From Thalassobium sp. (GTDB taxonomy: Bacteria > Pseudomonadota > Gammaproteobacteria > Pseudomonadales > Oceanobacteraceae): a stretch of DNA of 64,000 nucleotides. Position 1 is the stretch's first letter. Each line of letters begins with the position of its first letter. The stretch lies in NCBI GenBank assembly GCA_002733205.1, contig NVUW01000003.1, positions 310,001-374,000 on the forward strand. Reading direction: 5' to 3'. The notes under the pieces were generated by a model. That model searched no databases. It saw only the letters and a list, made by a program, of their open reading frames with translations, and had not been told where the DNA came from. Positions 37,546-46,857 of this stretch are shown piece after piece. Both the position numbers and the translations under genes were made by a program.

Positions 37546-38322
37546 TCAGGATTCAGCACTGTCTTCCGGTTGCAGTTTTTTCAGCAATAACTCACGGATA
37601 GAGTCACAGGTGCGGGTCACAATAAAGACTGCAGAGCGTTCGTTATAGGCCAGCAAAGTACTTTCCAAAAAGCCCCACTTACGCTCAACCTGAGTGCGTA
37701 ATTCCGCATCATCCAGTTCGGCGGTCAACGCCTTGAAGAGTTTATTCTGTTGTTCAATGCCGGTATCCGTTACCGACAGACCGCCAAAAATATTGATATT
37801 AAAAAACAGATAAGCAGAAACTATATGCTCAAGACTGTCGAGCATATTCAGTATGCGGCGGGTTTCATTATCCAGTACGGTCGTATCAGGAATACTGCCA
37901 TCGAGAACGGCATACAGTTTGTTGTAATTTTCTTCCAGTCGGATAGAAAAGTTAACGTCTTCCGCTTTGGCTGCAAGCGCACGGTTGTCATTAACAAACT
38001 GCGTCATCTCCTGCCATGCGGGAGCCAGCTCTGGCCAGTTTGCTTTAAGAGCATTCGCCAATGTCTGGCCTTCCGCTAAAACGGTATCCAGACGCTGAGC
38101 GGATTTACGATCACCATGCTGTAAAGAATAAAGGCTGAATTCGGCACTGCTGCGATAGGCCAGTGTCTGCAATAACAAGCGCTGGCGCACGGTGTCTGCA
38201 CTCAGATTGACCTGAGTCTGGCCATCAGTGGCTTTATTAACCGGGCTTTCGTCAGCATTTACCTGAGCTGTATTCATCAATACTGACCCAACGGTCACCA
38301 TCAGTAACAACAGATGCTTCAC
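37546..38322 (-). CDS. Periplasmic helical protein of unknown function
   Basis: 258 codons if GTG at 38322 is used. AAGGAG lies nine bases upstream of it and the signal peptide (KHLLLLMVTVGSVLMNTAQVNADES) then begins immediately; the ATG at 38352 lacks a site. The mature protein is about 235 residues and entirely helical, with one cysteine (TRTCDSIRELL). It resembles four-helix sensor bundles in layout but has no membrane helix and no recognised family. It stands alone, divergent from the CDF exporter. Confidence 0.65.
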   Translation of the reverse strand: MKHLLLLMVTVGSVLMNTAQVNADESPVNKATDGQTQVNLSADTVRQRLLLQTLAYRSSAEFSLYSLQHGDRKSAQRLDTVLAEGQTLANALKANWPELAPAWQEMTQFVNDNRALAAKAEDVNFSIRLEENYNKLYAVLDGSIPDTTVLDNETRRILNMLDSLEHIVSAYLFFNINIFGGLSVTDTGIEQQNKLFKALTAELDDAELRTQVERKWGFLESTLLAYNERSAVFIVTRTCDSIRELLLKKLQPEDSAES

Positions 38323-38595
38323 TCGTTCGTACTCCTTGTTGGCGGTGAGCACTCGATAAAGAGCGCCGGACAGTTTACCTGCCGCTTGTTTTTTTTCATT
38401 GGCTGAACCTTCTCTTTAACCGGGCCACAGTGTCAATAGTGGTTTGTTATTAAGGCCGACACTAACCCCCGAAAATCTTCCATACATCCTTTTTATCACT
38501 AAGTAAGATAAGATTGTCGCGATAAAACATGACATTTGGCTATTCCGTTCCAATTCATACAAACGAATATGCCAATATTATTACAGAGGTTTTTA

Positions 38596-39621
<1,026 letters not shown>

Positions 39622-39726
39622 GCGGAACCAAAACAAGACCGGGAACGTCTGTAGCAGAAAGTATCGATACCAGAAAACGTCAATACCAGAAACAACGAAC
39701 CGGAAACACAGTGCAAGGGAGTGCCA

Positions 39727-40434
39727 ATGAATAATCTCGCAGATAATATCTGGTCTTTTGACGGGGAAGCAGTGCCTTTTTTCACCCTTCCCTACACCAC
39801 CCGCATGACGGTTATCCGCCTGTCCTGCGGCTCGCTCTGGGTACACAGCCCTATTCGTCTGAATGAGGCGCTGAAACAGCAGATTGACCAGCTCGGTCCC
39901 GTTCGCTATCTGATCGCGCCGAATCAGCTCCATCATCTTTTTCTGCCCCAGTGGCAGCAACAATACCCCGATGCCCAACTGTTCGGTACTCAGGGCGTCC
40001 AGAATAAACGTCCGGATATTCGCTTCGACGGAATATTCACCCCAGGCTTTACCGCCCCCTGGCAGGACGAGATACAACAACTGTTGTTTACCGGCTCCGC
40101 GGTAATGGAAGAAGCCGTCTTCTTTCACAAAGCATCAAAAATACTGATCGTCACAGATCTGATCGAAAATTTTGCTCCGCAGTCTTTTACCCCACTGAAA
40201 CGCCTGCTGGCCAAAGCCGCGGGCATTCTCGCCCCCAATGGCAAAATGCCGGCCGACTGGCGTTTAAGCTTTTTGTTTCACAAAGCTGAAGCCCGCGCTC
40301 ATATGCAACGGATTATTGGCTGGCAGCCGGAGAAAATCAGCATGGCACACGGTCTGATTATCGAAAAAGATGCCGTTGCTTTTCTGCACCGCTCATTCAG
40401 CTGGCTGAATCTTAAACAAGAGGATGTGCAATGA
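39727..40434 (+). CDS. DUF4336 family protein
   Basis: 235 codons from the ATG at 39727 with GGGAG nearby (a GTG two codons earlier is possible). It shows LWVHSPIRLNEALKQQIDQLGPVRYLIAPNQLHHLFLPQWQQQYP near residues 38-80 and LIVTDLIENFAP. The His and Asp pattern is that of metallo-beta-lactamase-like folds with a reduced HxxxxD site, the usual description of DUF4336. The stop overlaps the start of the GFA gene, so they are coupled. The function is unknown. Confidence 0.85.
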   Translation: MNNLADNIWSFDGEAVPFFTLPYTTRMTVIRLSCGSLWVHSPIRLNEALKQQIDQLGPVRYLIAPNQLHHLFLPQWQQQYPDAQLFGTQGVQNKRPDIRFDGIFTPGFTAPWQDEIQQLLFTGSAVMEEAVFFHKASKILIVTDLIENFAPQSFTPLKRLLAKAAGILAPNGKMPADWRLSFLFHKAEARAHMQRIIGWQPEKISMAHGLIIEKDAVAFLHRSFSWLNLKQEDVQ

Positions 40435-40784
40435 GAGCGTATACAGGTTCCTGCCACTGCGGCGCAGTAAGTTTTTCTTTTAAACATAAAGAAATAAGCG
40501 AAGGCCTGCGTTGCAATTGCTCCATTTGCATCCGTAAAGGCGCTTTAATGACCAGCTTTGTGCTGGCTGCGAATGAGATAACCATCAACGTACAGAATGA
40601 TTCTCTGGCCACCTATGAATTTTCCAGCGGTATCGCCAAACATCACTTCTGCCGCCATTGTGGCATTTATACGTTTCACCAGACCTTGCGTAAGCCCGGT
40701 CATTACCGGATGAATATCGGCTGCATTGAAGGTATCGACCCGTTCAGCCTGCGTACTGAAGTGTTTGATGGTGCGGCGCTGTAA
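40431..40784 (+). CDS. GFA (CENP-V/glutathione-dependent formaldehyde-activating) family protein
   Basis: 117 codons. The zinc-site cysteines are in GSCHCGAVSFSF, RCNCSICIRKGA and HHFCRHCGIYTFHQT, the seven-cysteine layout of the family. Family members were named from Paracoccus Gfa, which was proposed to speed formaldehyde-glutathione adduct formation, a role now disputed; most homologues are of unknown function. The gene is coupled to a DUF4336 gene, about 9 kb from frmA-fghA. The stop codon lies inside an 8-bp hairpin. Confidence 0.88.
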   Translation: MRAYTGSCHCGAVSFSFKHKEISEGLRCNCSICIRKGALMTSFVLAANEITINVQNDSLATYEFSSGIAKHHFCRHCGIYTFHQTLRKPGHYRMNIGCIEGIDPFSLRTEVFDGAAL

Positions 40785-40793
40785 GGCGCCGCA
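40772..40793 (+). terminator. Hairpin at the end of the DUF4336-GFA pair
   Basis: TGCGGCGC, loop TGTAAG, GCGCCGCA, followed shortly by GCGCTTTT. The stem is 8 bp and overlaps the stop codon. Confidence 0.55.
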
Positions 40794-40812
40794 TTGCGCT
40801 TTTAAAAGTGCT

Positions 40813-41607
40813 TCAGCTCTTTTTACCAGCGTCTTCGGCAATGCGCTTTACTACCCGAGCAGCAGCGACAAAACCAAAGGTGCCGGTCACCATGGTCGCC
40901 GATCCAAAGCCCGACGAACAATCCAGCCGTGTGCTGTCTCCCTCGAACGATTTGGTCTGACACACGCTGCCGTCCGGCTGCGGATATTGCAATTGTTCGC
41001 TGGAGAACACGCAGGGAATGGAATAGTTGCGTGCGGCATTACGCGAGAAATTGTACTCCCGCCGCAATATTGAGCGCACTTTCCGCGCCAGCGGATCATT
41101 AAAGGTTTTATTTAAATCGGCGATCTGAATCTGGGTAGGATCGGTCTGCCCCCCGGCGGCTCCGGTGGTCACAATCCGGATTTTATTGCGTTTGCAGTGG
41201 GCAATCAGGGCGGCTTTGTTTTTCACGCTATCGATGCAATCAATCACATAATACATGCCGGTATGGATTAATTCACGCTGATTATTGACGGTCACAAATT
41301 CCATCAGCGCATGCACTTTGCACTCAGGATTAATCCGACGGATACGTTCGGCCACGGCTTCGACTTTCAGTTTGCCGATATCGCCACCCAGCGCATGGAT
41401 CTGACGATTGGTGTTGGTCACACAGATATCGTCCATATCAATCAGGGTAATTTCACCGACACCGGAGCGGGCCAACGCTTCCGCTGCCCAGGACCCCACG
41501 CCGCCAATGCCGACCACACAGACATGGGCGGCATGCAAACGCTGCAAACCGGCAACACCGTATAAACGGCCGATACCACCAAAACGATCAAGATAGTCGG
41601 GAGTCAT
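40813..41607 (-). CDS. tcdA: tRNA threonylcarbamoyladenosine dehydratase (TcdA/CsdL)
   Basis: 264 codons from the ATG at 41607, since AAGG lies five bases before it and not before the upstream one at 41625. An E1-like ATP-binding fold opens with VCVVGIGGVGSWAAEALARSGVGEITLIDMDDICVTNTNRQ, and the conserved YVIDCIDSVKNKAALI follows. The conserved cysteine is present (SIPCVFSSE). The enzyme cyclises t6A37 to ct6A37 in ANN-decoding tRNAs, using the CsdA-CsdE sulfur system as partner in E. coli. The SUF operon lies 3 kb away, although SufE/CsdE is not in this window. Confidence 0.93.
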   Translation of the reverse strand: MTPDYLDRFGGIGRLYGVAGLQRLHAAHVCVVGIGGVGSWAAEALARSGVGEITLIDMDDICVTNTNRQIHALGGDIGKLKVEAVAERIRRINPECKVHALMEFVTVNNQRELIHTGMYYVIDCIDSVKNKAALIAHCKRNKIRIVTTGAAGGQTDPTQIQIADLNKTFNDPLARKVRSILRREYNFSRNAARNYSIPCVFSSEQLQYPQPDGSVCQTKSFEGDSTRLDCSSGFGSATMVTGTFGFVAAARVVKRIAEDAGKKS

Positions 41608-41676
41608 GCACACCTTCAGAAACATCGGGCGTACATCGCAAAGAATGCCGCCGTTAACAGAACGGCGCGCAGTATA

Positions 41677-42342
41677 TCAGAGGCTTGAGACGCGGGCTGC
41701 CTGCAGATCCGTGGCAGCCGAAGCCTGAACACTGACGGCAGAATCTTTACGGCGTAACCAACGGGCGGTTTCAGCAATGCGGCGCAGCGAAGGCTCACCA
41801 CGGTCATACTTCAGCAGCAACGATTTGGCTTCCGAGGCCGGCAGTTCTCCCATCAAGCCCGCTTTCAGCTCAGGGATCGGCGCAATACGTGCGGTCAATG
41901 TGCTGACCAGCAGAGGCAAAAAAGATGCGGATAAACGCGCATGCTCACGGTAGTTCAGAGTAACAACCGCAGCGTCACCGTCATGCTCAATGGTCAGATG
42001 ATCGTTGGCTTTCAACGGGCCTTTGACCAGAGCGAAAAAGGTGTTCAGGTCGGCAGCATAGGTAGTCCAGACATCATCGCTGTGCACCACGGCAAAAGCT
42101 TCCTGCCATAACTGACGAAAACGATAAGCACTGATCTTTTCTTCCACCACCTTAAACTCAAGGCGTTGTGGCGCGACAGCCGAGGCTGACTCATGGCTCT
42201 CTGTACCCACCGGAGCGGTATAGAGTGCTGTCAAAAACCAGGGTTTATTGAGCGTCTGAAAAATACCAACGCCCTGTAACTCATCAGCCTGACACTGGAA
42301 GGACCAGATCAGGGCAACAACAACGGTTAACAGATTACGCAT
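41677..42342 (-). CDS. Chalcone-isomerase-like exported protein
   Basis: 221 codons from the ATG at 42342, with GGAGG six bases upstream; the in-frame start at 42417 has no signal peptide at its N-terminus. The signal peptide is RNLLTVVVALIWSFQCQADE. The body has the bacterial chalcone-isomerase-like pattern: GVGIFQTLNKPWFLTALYTAP, RLEFKVVEEKISAYRFRQLWQEAFAV, then ELKAGLMGELPASEAKSL. Two further copies lie at 42502 and 60296. No chalcone is expected as substrate; the fold probably binds lipids or another small molecule. The C-terminal 40 residues are extra. Confidence 0.7.
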   Translation of the reverse strand: MRNLLTVVVALIWSFQCQADELQGVGIFQTLNKPWFLTALYTAPVGTESHESASAVAPQRLEFKVVEEKISAYRFRQLWQEAFAVVHSDDVWTTYAADLNTFFALVKGPLKANDHLTIEHDGDAAVVTLNYREHARLSASFLPLLVSTLTARIAPIPELKAGLMGELPASEAKSLLLKYDRGEPSLRRIAETARWLRRKDSAVSVQASAATDLQAARVSSL

Positions 42343-42501
42343 GGTGAAGCCTCCACTCCTGCTTTCAAACAACTCAATAAACACCCGTATCATGTGCCCG
42401 CCGACCATCGCGCTCAACGACCCTTTGCGCCATTAGAGAAAGGTTTTGCAACCATTGAAAGTGTGACCTAATTCCTTGTTTTTAATAATAAAAGTGGATC
42501 A

Positions 42502-43668
42502 TCAATTGTGCGCAAGAACGAAGCGGAAAGGGATATCAAACTCGAAACTTTCGCCCTGCAACAGGTCTGGTACCGGAGGGTATGGCGCGGCTTTTTTCGC
42601 CGCCCGCAACGCCGCCCGGTCGAGTAACCTCAGCGCCGAACTTTCACTGGTGTCGGCCAGTAATAGCTCACCGTCTCGGTTCAACTGCAAGCTCACGCGT
42701 ACCGTGCCTTCCAGACGTTTACGCAAGGCCTGATCCGGGTACTGAACCTGGTGGTTGGCCTGACGCAACAAGGCACGGTAATACTGCATTTCAGCCTGCT
42801 GACGGGCAATCATCAGCGTCTTTTCCTGTGCCTCTCTTTCGCGCAGCATTTCCTGCTTGGCGCTCAAGCGCTCAGCAAGCGCCGGCGATAGATTTTCGGC
42901 CTGTTTTTCCCCGGCGGCCGGAGCAGCCAAAACAGCCTCCTGCACTCGGCGCGATGGCTCCTGTGACGCAGGATGTGACAATTTTGGTACATTCGATGCC
43001 ACCTTTTGCGCCACCCCCGTTACATTAATAGCCCGTACCTCAGGCGCGGCTGTGACGACCTGCGACTCCGCAGTGTGACCGCCATCACGCTTCTGCCATC
43101 CGGCAATAACCTCTGCCCGTCCCGGCTTAACCCTTTTTGCCTCCCAACTGACCTCCAGCTGCGCGCGTGCTGCGGGTTTCATCCGCAACAGATCTTCACG
43201 AAATCCCGGCGACTGCGGAAATTTGCCAATCCAGGCCGCCAGTAACAAGCGGACAAAACTGCCATCGCTGATCACCAATACCTCGATGTCATTTATCAGT
43301 ACCCGGCATGGTCCACTTTCATTGGAAATCAGCAGCCGATCGCCTTCCAGCAGATCATCCTTCAACAGGTTGGTAAAACGGCTGACATCCTCAACCCGGG
43401 CATTCATCTCTGCTTCGCTCAGATTAATCGCCAGCCCCTCATTCCACAGGCGATAGAAACGCCGCGGCGAAATACGCTCCGCCAGCACACGGATTTCCAG
43501 GCTTAATGGCTGCTCAGCCGTCAACCATTGCCGACTATCAGACAAATCACTGTAAATAGCCGCCAGATAGACATCGTTATTCAGCCGGCGATAAGTCCCC
43601 ATCGCCTGCAGCTCAAGCGCCTGCGAAGGCACCAGCCAGAACACCAGAAAGAAAAGTAAGAAGCGCAT
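42502..43668 (-). CDS. Chalcone-isomerase-like protein fused to a TonB C-terminal domain
   Basis: 388 codons with AGGA nine bases upstream. A signal peptide (FLLFFLVFWLVPSQALE) is followed by a chalcone-isomerase-like domain (residues 18-165: AMGTYRRLNNDVYLAAIYS, RRFYRLWNEGLAINLSEAEMN). A proline-poor, coiled linker with long basic/Ala-rich stretches covers residues about 165-300. The end is a TonB C-terminal domain (QVQYPDQALRKRLEGTVRVSLQLNRDGELLLADTSESSALRLLDRAALRA). There is no membrane anchor other than the signal peptide, so it is not a normal energy-transducing TonB. It is adjacent to the smaller paralogue, in the same direction. Confidence 0.75.
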   Translation of the reverse strand: MRFLLFFLVFWLVPSQALELQAMGTYRRLNNDVYLAAIYSDLSDSRQWLTAEQPLSLEIRVLAERISPRRFYRLWNEGLAINLSEAEMNARVEDVSRFTNLLKDDLLEGDRLLISNESGPCRVLINDIEVLVISDGSFVRLLLAAWIGKFPQSPGFREDLLRMKPAARAQLEVSWEAKRVKPGRAEVIAGWQKRDGGHTAESQVVTAAPEVRAINVTGVAQKVASNVPKLSHPASQEPSRRVQEAVLAAPAAGEKQAENLSPALAERLSAKQEMLREREAQEKTLMIARQQAEMQYYRALLRQANHQVQYPDQALRKRLEGTVRVSLQLNRDGELLLADTSESSALRLLDRAALRAAKKAAPYPPVPDLLQGESFEFDIPFRFVLAHN

Positions 43669-43766
43669 CGTCGGTCATCCTGAGAGATTTCCGGCGATTC
43701 TAATAAAAAAAGATGACAGAAAATTGTCGGAGCCACCCATCCTGACGATCCGCAAAAGATCAGGGA

Positions 43767-44237
43767 TCAGGACAAGTTGACCAGCTCAATAAAAGACGTG
43801 AGCGGCAATGCATCGCGTACCAGCTGCTCCTGGCGTTCGGGGTTGCGAATATCCTGCAGGGTTACCCGTGCCAGCACCTGAGTAATTAACTGGTTAATCC
43901 CCCCCCAGTTGGCCGATAACGAGCAACTGGCGGTGATATCACATTGGTGATCATCGGCCGCACATTCGGTCAGAGCGACCGGACCTTCAAAGGCCTGCAC
44001 CACATCCAGCATGCGGATTTGTCCCGGTGCACGGGCCAGGCGGTAGCCGCCACGGGCACCACGCTGCGCCATCACCAGGCCACTGTCGACCAGTGCTTTC
44101 ATCACCTTGCGTACCGTCGGCAAGGCCAGCCCGGTCAGACCGGCAATGTCATCGGTCGACAGCTTAAGCGCCCCGGCCTGCGCCAGCTCGTTCAATACAA
44201 CCACACCATAATCGGTGAGCTTGCCTATTTTCAGCAT
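43767..44237 (-). CDS. Rrf2 family SUF-system regulator (IscR/SufR-like)
   Basis: 156 codons. The winged HTH is KLTDYGVVVLNELAQ...DIAGLTGLALPTVRKVMKAL, and the glycine-rich wing RGARGGYRLAR is intact. Three cysteines in LTECAADDHQCDITASCSL (C-x6-C-x5-C) are placed like the iron-sulfur ligands of IscR. The organisation matches TIGR02944 regulators divergent from sufB. It probably represses or activates the SUF operon according to cluster status. Confidence 0.88.
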   Translation of the reverse strand: MLKIGKLTDYGVVVLNELAQAGALKLSTDDIAGLTGLALPTVRKVMKALVDSGLVMAQRGARGGYRLARAPGQIRMLDVVQAFEGPVALTECAADDHQCDITASCSLSANWGGINQLITQVLARVTLQDIRNPERQEQLVRDALPLTSFIELVNLS

Positions 44238-44564
44238 ACAACCTGCCTTGTCTGATACATGGATAATGCCCAGACCAAACGAGAATTTGTCGCGATTGGT
44301 CAGAATTCATCCGCTTTGCTAGAATGCGCGCATCCATTAAAGCATACCAATACGGTATTGATTAATATACCCGACTAAATTACTCTGTTATTACCCTGAC
44401 TTGCGTTAGAATGTCGCGCTGAAACAGCGCACAGCCGATCGGGCATCCCTCAGGACGAAGCGGATGACATCGGGGTAAACGCCAGACGCGGGTCCGGCAG
44501 CAAAGCAGGCTCACTGAACGAGCCAACGTGCAGATCGGGCCGCATCCATACGAGAGAGTTCACT
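44238..44564. promoter_or_regulatory. 327-bp regulator-sufB intergenic region with IscR-type-1-like site and two promoters
   Basis: It holds a candidate operator at 44367-44391 and two promoter candidates. One is TTGGTC at 44296 with TAGAAT at 44320 (18-bp spacer). The other is TAGAAT at 44407 with its -35 region overlapping the operator. A second dyad, CAATAC G GTATTG, is at 44348-44360. No coding frame was found. Confidence 0.6.
44367..44391 (+). promoter_or_regulatory. IscR-type-1-like operator upstream of sufB
   Basis: A 25-bp site beginning ATACCCGACTAAAT agrees with 22 of 25 positions of the published IscR type 1 consensus (ATASYYGACT RWWWYAGTC RRSTAT); the mismatches are in the right half. 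It overlaps the likely -35 of the downstream sufB promoter. Confidence 0.65.
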
Positions 44565-46007
44565 ATGAGCAGCAACGCTGAAATCGAACGCCGCATTGGT
44601 AATGAATACCAGGCCGGCTTTGTTACCGACATTGAATCAGACACCATCGAAGCGGGCCTGAGCGAAGATGTTGTGCGTTTTATTTCCGCCAAAAAAGGTG
44701 AGCCCGAGTGGATGACCGAATGGCGTTTAAAAGCTTTCCGCGCCTGGCAGGAAATGAAAGAACCAAGCTGGGCAAATGTGCATTATCCGGAAATCGACTT
44801 CCAGGCACTGTCTTATTACTCCGCGCCGAAAAGCATGGCCGACAAACCGAAAAGCCTCGATGAGGTTGATCCGGAACTGCTGCGCACCTATGAAAAGCTG
44901 GGCATTCCACTGCACGAGCAGATGGCTCTGGCCGGCATTGCTGTGGACGCCGTATTCGATTCGGTATCGGTTGCGACCACCTTCCGCTCCAAACTGGCCG
45001 AAGCCGGTGTTATTTTTATGCCGATTTCCGAAGCCGTGCATGAGCATCCGGAACTGGTAAAAAAATACCTCGGCACCGTGGTGCCACAGCGCGACAATTT
45101 TTACGCTGCACTGAACTCAGCCGTATTTTCCGATGGCTCCTTTGTGTATATCCCCAAAGGCGTGCGCTGCCCGATGGAACTGTCCACCTACTTCCGTATT
45201 AACGAAGCCAAAACAGGTCAGTTTGAACGCACCTTAATCATTGCCGACGAAGGCTCCCACGTAAGCTATCTCGAAGGCTGCACCGCGCCGATGCGCGATG
45301 AAAATCAGCTGCATGCGGCGGTGGTTGAACTGATTGCACTGGACAACTCTGAAATTAAATACAGCACCGTGCAAAACTGGTATCCCGGCGATAAAGAAGG
45401 CAAAGGCGGTATTTACAACTTCGTAACCAAGCGTGCCGTTGCCCACACCAATGCCAAAGTCAGCTGGACGCAGGTGGAAACCGGTTCAGCCGTCACCTGG
45501 AAATACCCAAGCTGTGTTTTAAAAGGCGACAACTCGGTGGGCGAATTTTATTCCGTCGCATTAACCAATAATTATCAGCAGGCCGACACCGGCACCAAGA
45601 TGATTCACCTGGGTAAAAACACCCGCTCGACCATTATTTCCAAAGGTATATCGGCCGGTAAAAGTCAGAATGCTTATCGTGGTCTGGTGCGTATGAACCC
45701 AACCGCAGCCGGTGCACGTAACTACACCCAGTGTGATTCACTGCTCATCGGTGACCAGTGCGGGGCTCATACCTTCCCCTACATCGAAAGCAAACATCCG
45801 TCGGCGGTGATTGAACACGAGGCCACCACCTCGACGGTGAGTGACGACCAGTTGTTCCTCTGCCGTCAGCGCGGTATCGATACCGAGAAAGCCGTTTCTA
45901 TGATTGTGAACGGTTTCTGTAAAGAGGTATTTAAAGAACTGCCGATGGAATTCGCCGTAGAAGCCGGGAAGTTACTGGAAGTTTCATTGGAAGGCTCTGT
46001 CGGCTGA
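44565..46007 (+). CDS. sufB: SufB, Fe-S cluster scaffold component
   Basis: 480 codons, full length. Markers include [43 protein letters not shown] and the C-terminal [41 protein letters not shown] with the conserved scaffold Cys and Glu. SufB forms SufBC2D, which assembles clusters under stress. It is the first gene of the operon, and the ribosome-binding site is GAGAG. Confidence 0.97.
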   Translation: MSSNAEIERRIGNEYQAGFVTDIESDTIEAGLSEDVVRFISAKKGEPEWMTEWRLKAFRAWQEMKEPSWANVHYPEIDFQALSYYSAPKSMADKPKSLDEVDPELLRTYEKLGIPLHEQMALAGIAVDAVFDSVSVATTFRSKLAEAGVIFMPISEAVHEHPELVKKYLGTVVPQRDNFYAALNSAVFSDGSFVYIPKGVRCPMELSTYFRINEAKTGQFERTLIIADEGSHVSYLEGCTAPMRDENQLHAAVVELIALDNSEIKYSTVQNWYPGDKEGKGGIYNFVTKRAVAHTNAKVSWTQVETGSAVTWKYPSCVLKGDNSVGEFYSVALTNNYQQADTGTKMIHLGKNTRSTIISKGISAGKSQNAYRGLVRMNPTAAGARNYTQCDSLLIGDQCGAHTFPYIESKHPSAVIEHEATTSTVSDDQLFLCRQRGIDTEKAVSMIVNGFCKEVFKELPMEFAVEAGKLLEVSLEGSVG

Positions 46008-46097
46008 TTCAATGCCTGACGTTACACCTCCGCACATTAAAAAATTGCAACTCATCCGCCACGGCGGATGACAGACTGAAAAAAGGTACTGCTAACC

Positions 46098-46856
46098 ATG
46101 ATCAGCATTAAAAACCTGCACGCCAACGTTGAAGACAAAAACATTCTCAAAGGTCTGAACCTGGAGATTAAACCCGGTGAAGTGCACGCCATCATGGGAC
46201 CAAACGGTGCTGGTAAAAGTACGTTGGGTAATGTGCTGGCAGGTCGTGACAATTACGAAGTGACCGAAGGTACAGTCGTTCTGAATGGCAAAAACATTCT
46301 CGAGATGGAGCCAGAAGAGCGCGCCCGTGAAGGTCTGTTTCTGGCGTTTCAGTACCCAGTGGAAATCCCCGGTGTCTCCAACCTTGAATTTTTAAAAGCC
46401 TCTGTGGATTCCGTTCGCGCTCATCAGGGCAAACCGGCACTCGACTCCGTACAATTTTTAAAACTGGCGCGGGAAAAATGCAAAGCCGTAAACCTTGACC
46501 AGAGCTTCCTCAAGCGTGGTGTTAACGAAGGCTTTTCCGGTGGCGAGAAAAAGCGCAACGAACTGATGCAAATGATGCTACTGGAACCTTCCCTGTGCAT
46601 CCTCGATGAAACCGACTCCGGTCTGGATATTGATGCCCTGCAGGTGGTCGCCGAAGGCGTGAACGCCATGCGCGATGCCAACCGCAGCTTTATTGTGGTT
46701 ACCCACTATCAGCGTCTGCTTGATTACATCGTACCGGATTACGTACACGTACTGGCCAATGGCCGTATCGTAAAATCCGGCGGTAAAGAACTGGCGCTGG
46801 AACTGGAAGAAAAAGGCTACGGCTGGCTGGAAAGCGCAGACAACGGAGCGGCGTAA
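46098..46856 (+). CDS. sufC: SufC, ABC-type ATPase of the Suf system
   Basis: 252 codons. Walker A is GPNGAGKSTLGNVLAG, the signature is FSGGEKKRNELMQMM and Walker B is LCILDETDSGLDIDAL. It binds SufB and SufD and drives their conformational change. The gene starts 90 bases after sufB and ends one base before sufD. Confidence 0.97.
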   Translation: MISIKNLHANVEDKNILKGLNLEIKPGEVHAIMGPNGAGKSTLGNVLAGRDNYEVTEGTVVLNGKNILEMEPEERAREGLFLAFQYPVEIPGVSNLEFLKASVDSVRAHQGKPALDSVQFLKLAREKCKAVNLDQSFLKRGVNEGFSGGEKKRNELMQMMLLEPSLCILDETDSGLDIDALQVVAEGVNAMRDANRSFIVVTHYQRLLDYIVPDYVHVLANGRIVKSGGKELALELEEKGYGWLESADNGAA

Positions 46857-46857
46857 C

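Noticed and set aside
38353..38595. G-tract motif that could be an RcnR/DmeR-type operator upstream of the CDF gene
   Set aside because: Only one CCCCC tract with weak flanks (ACTAACCCCCG) is present, too little to name a site.
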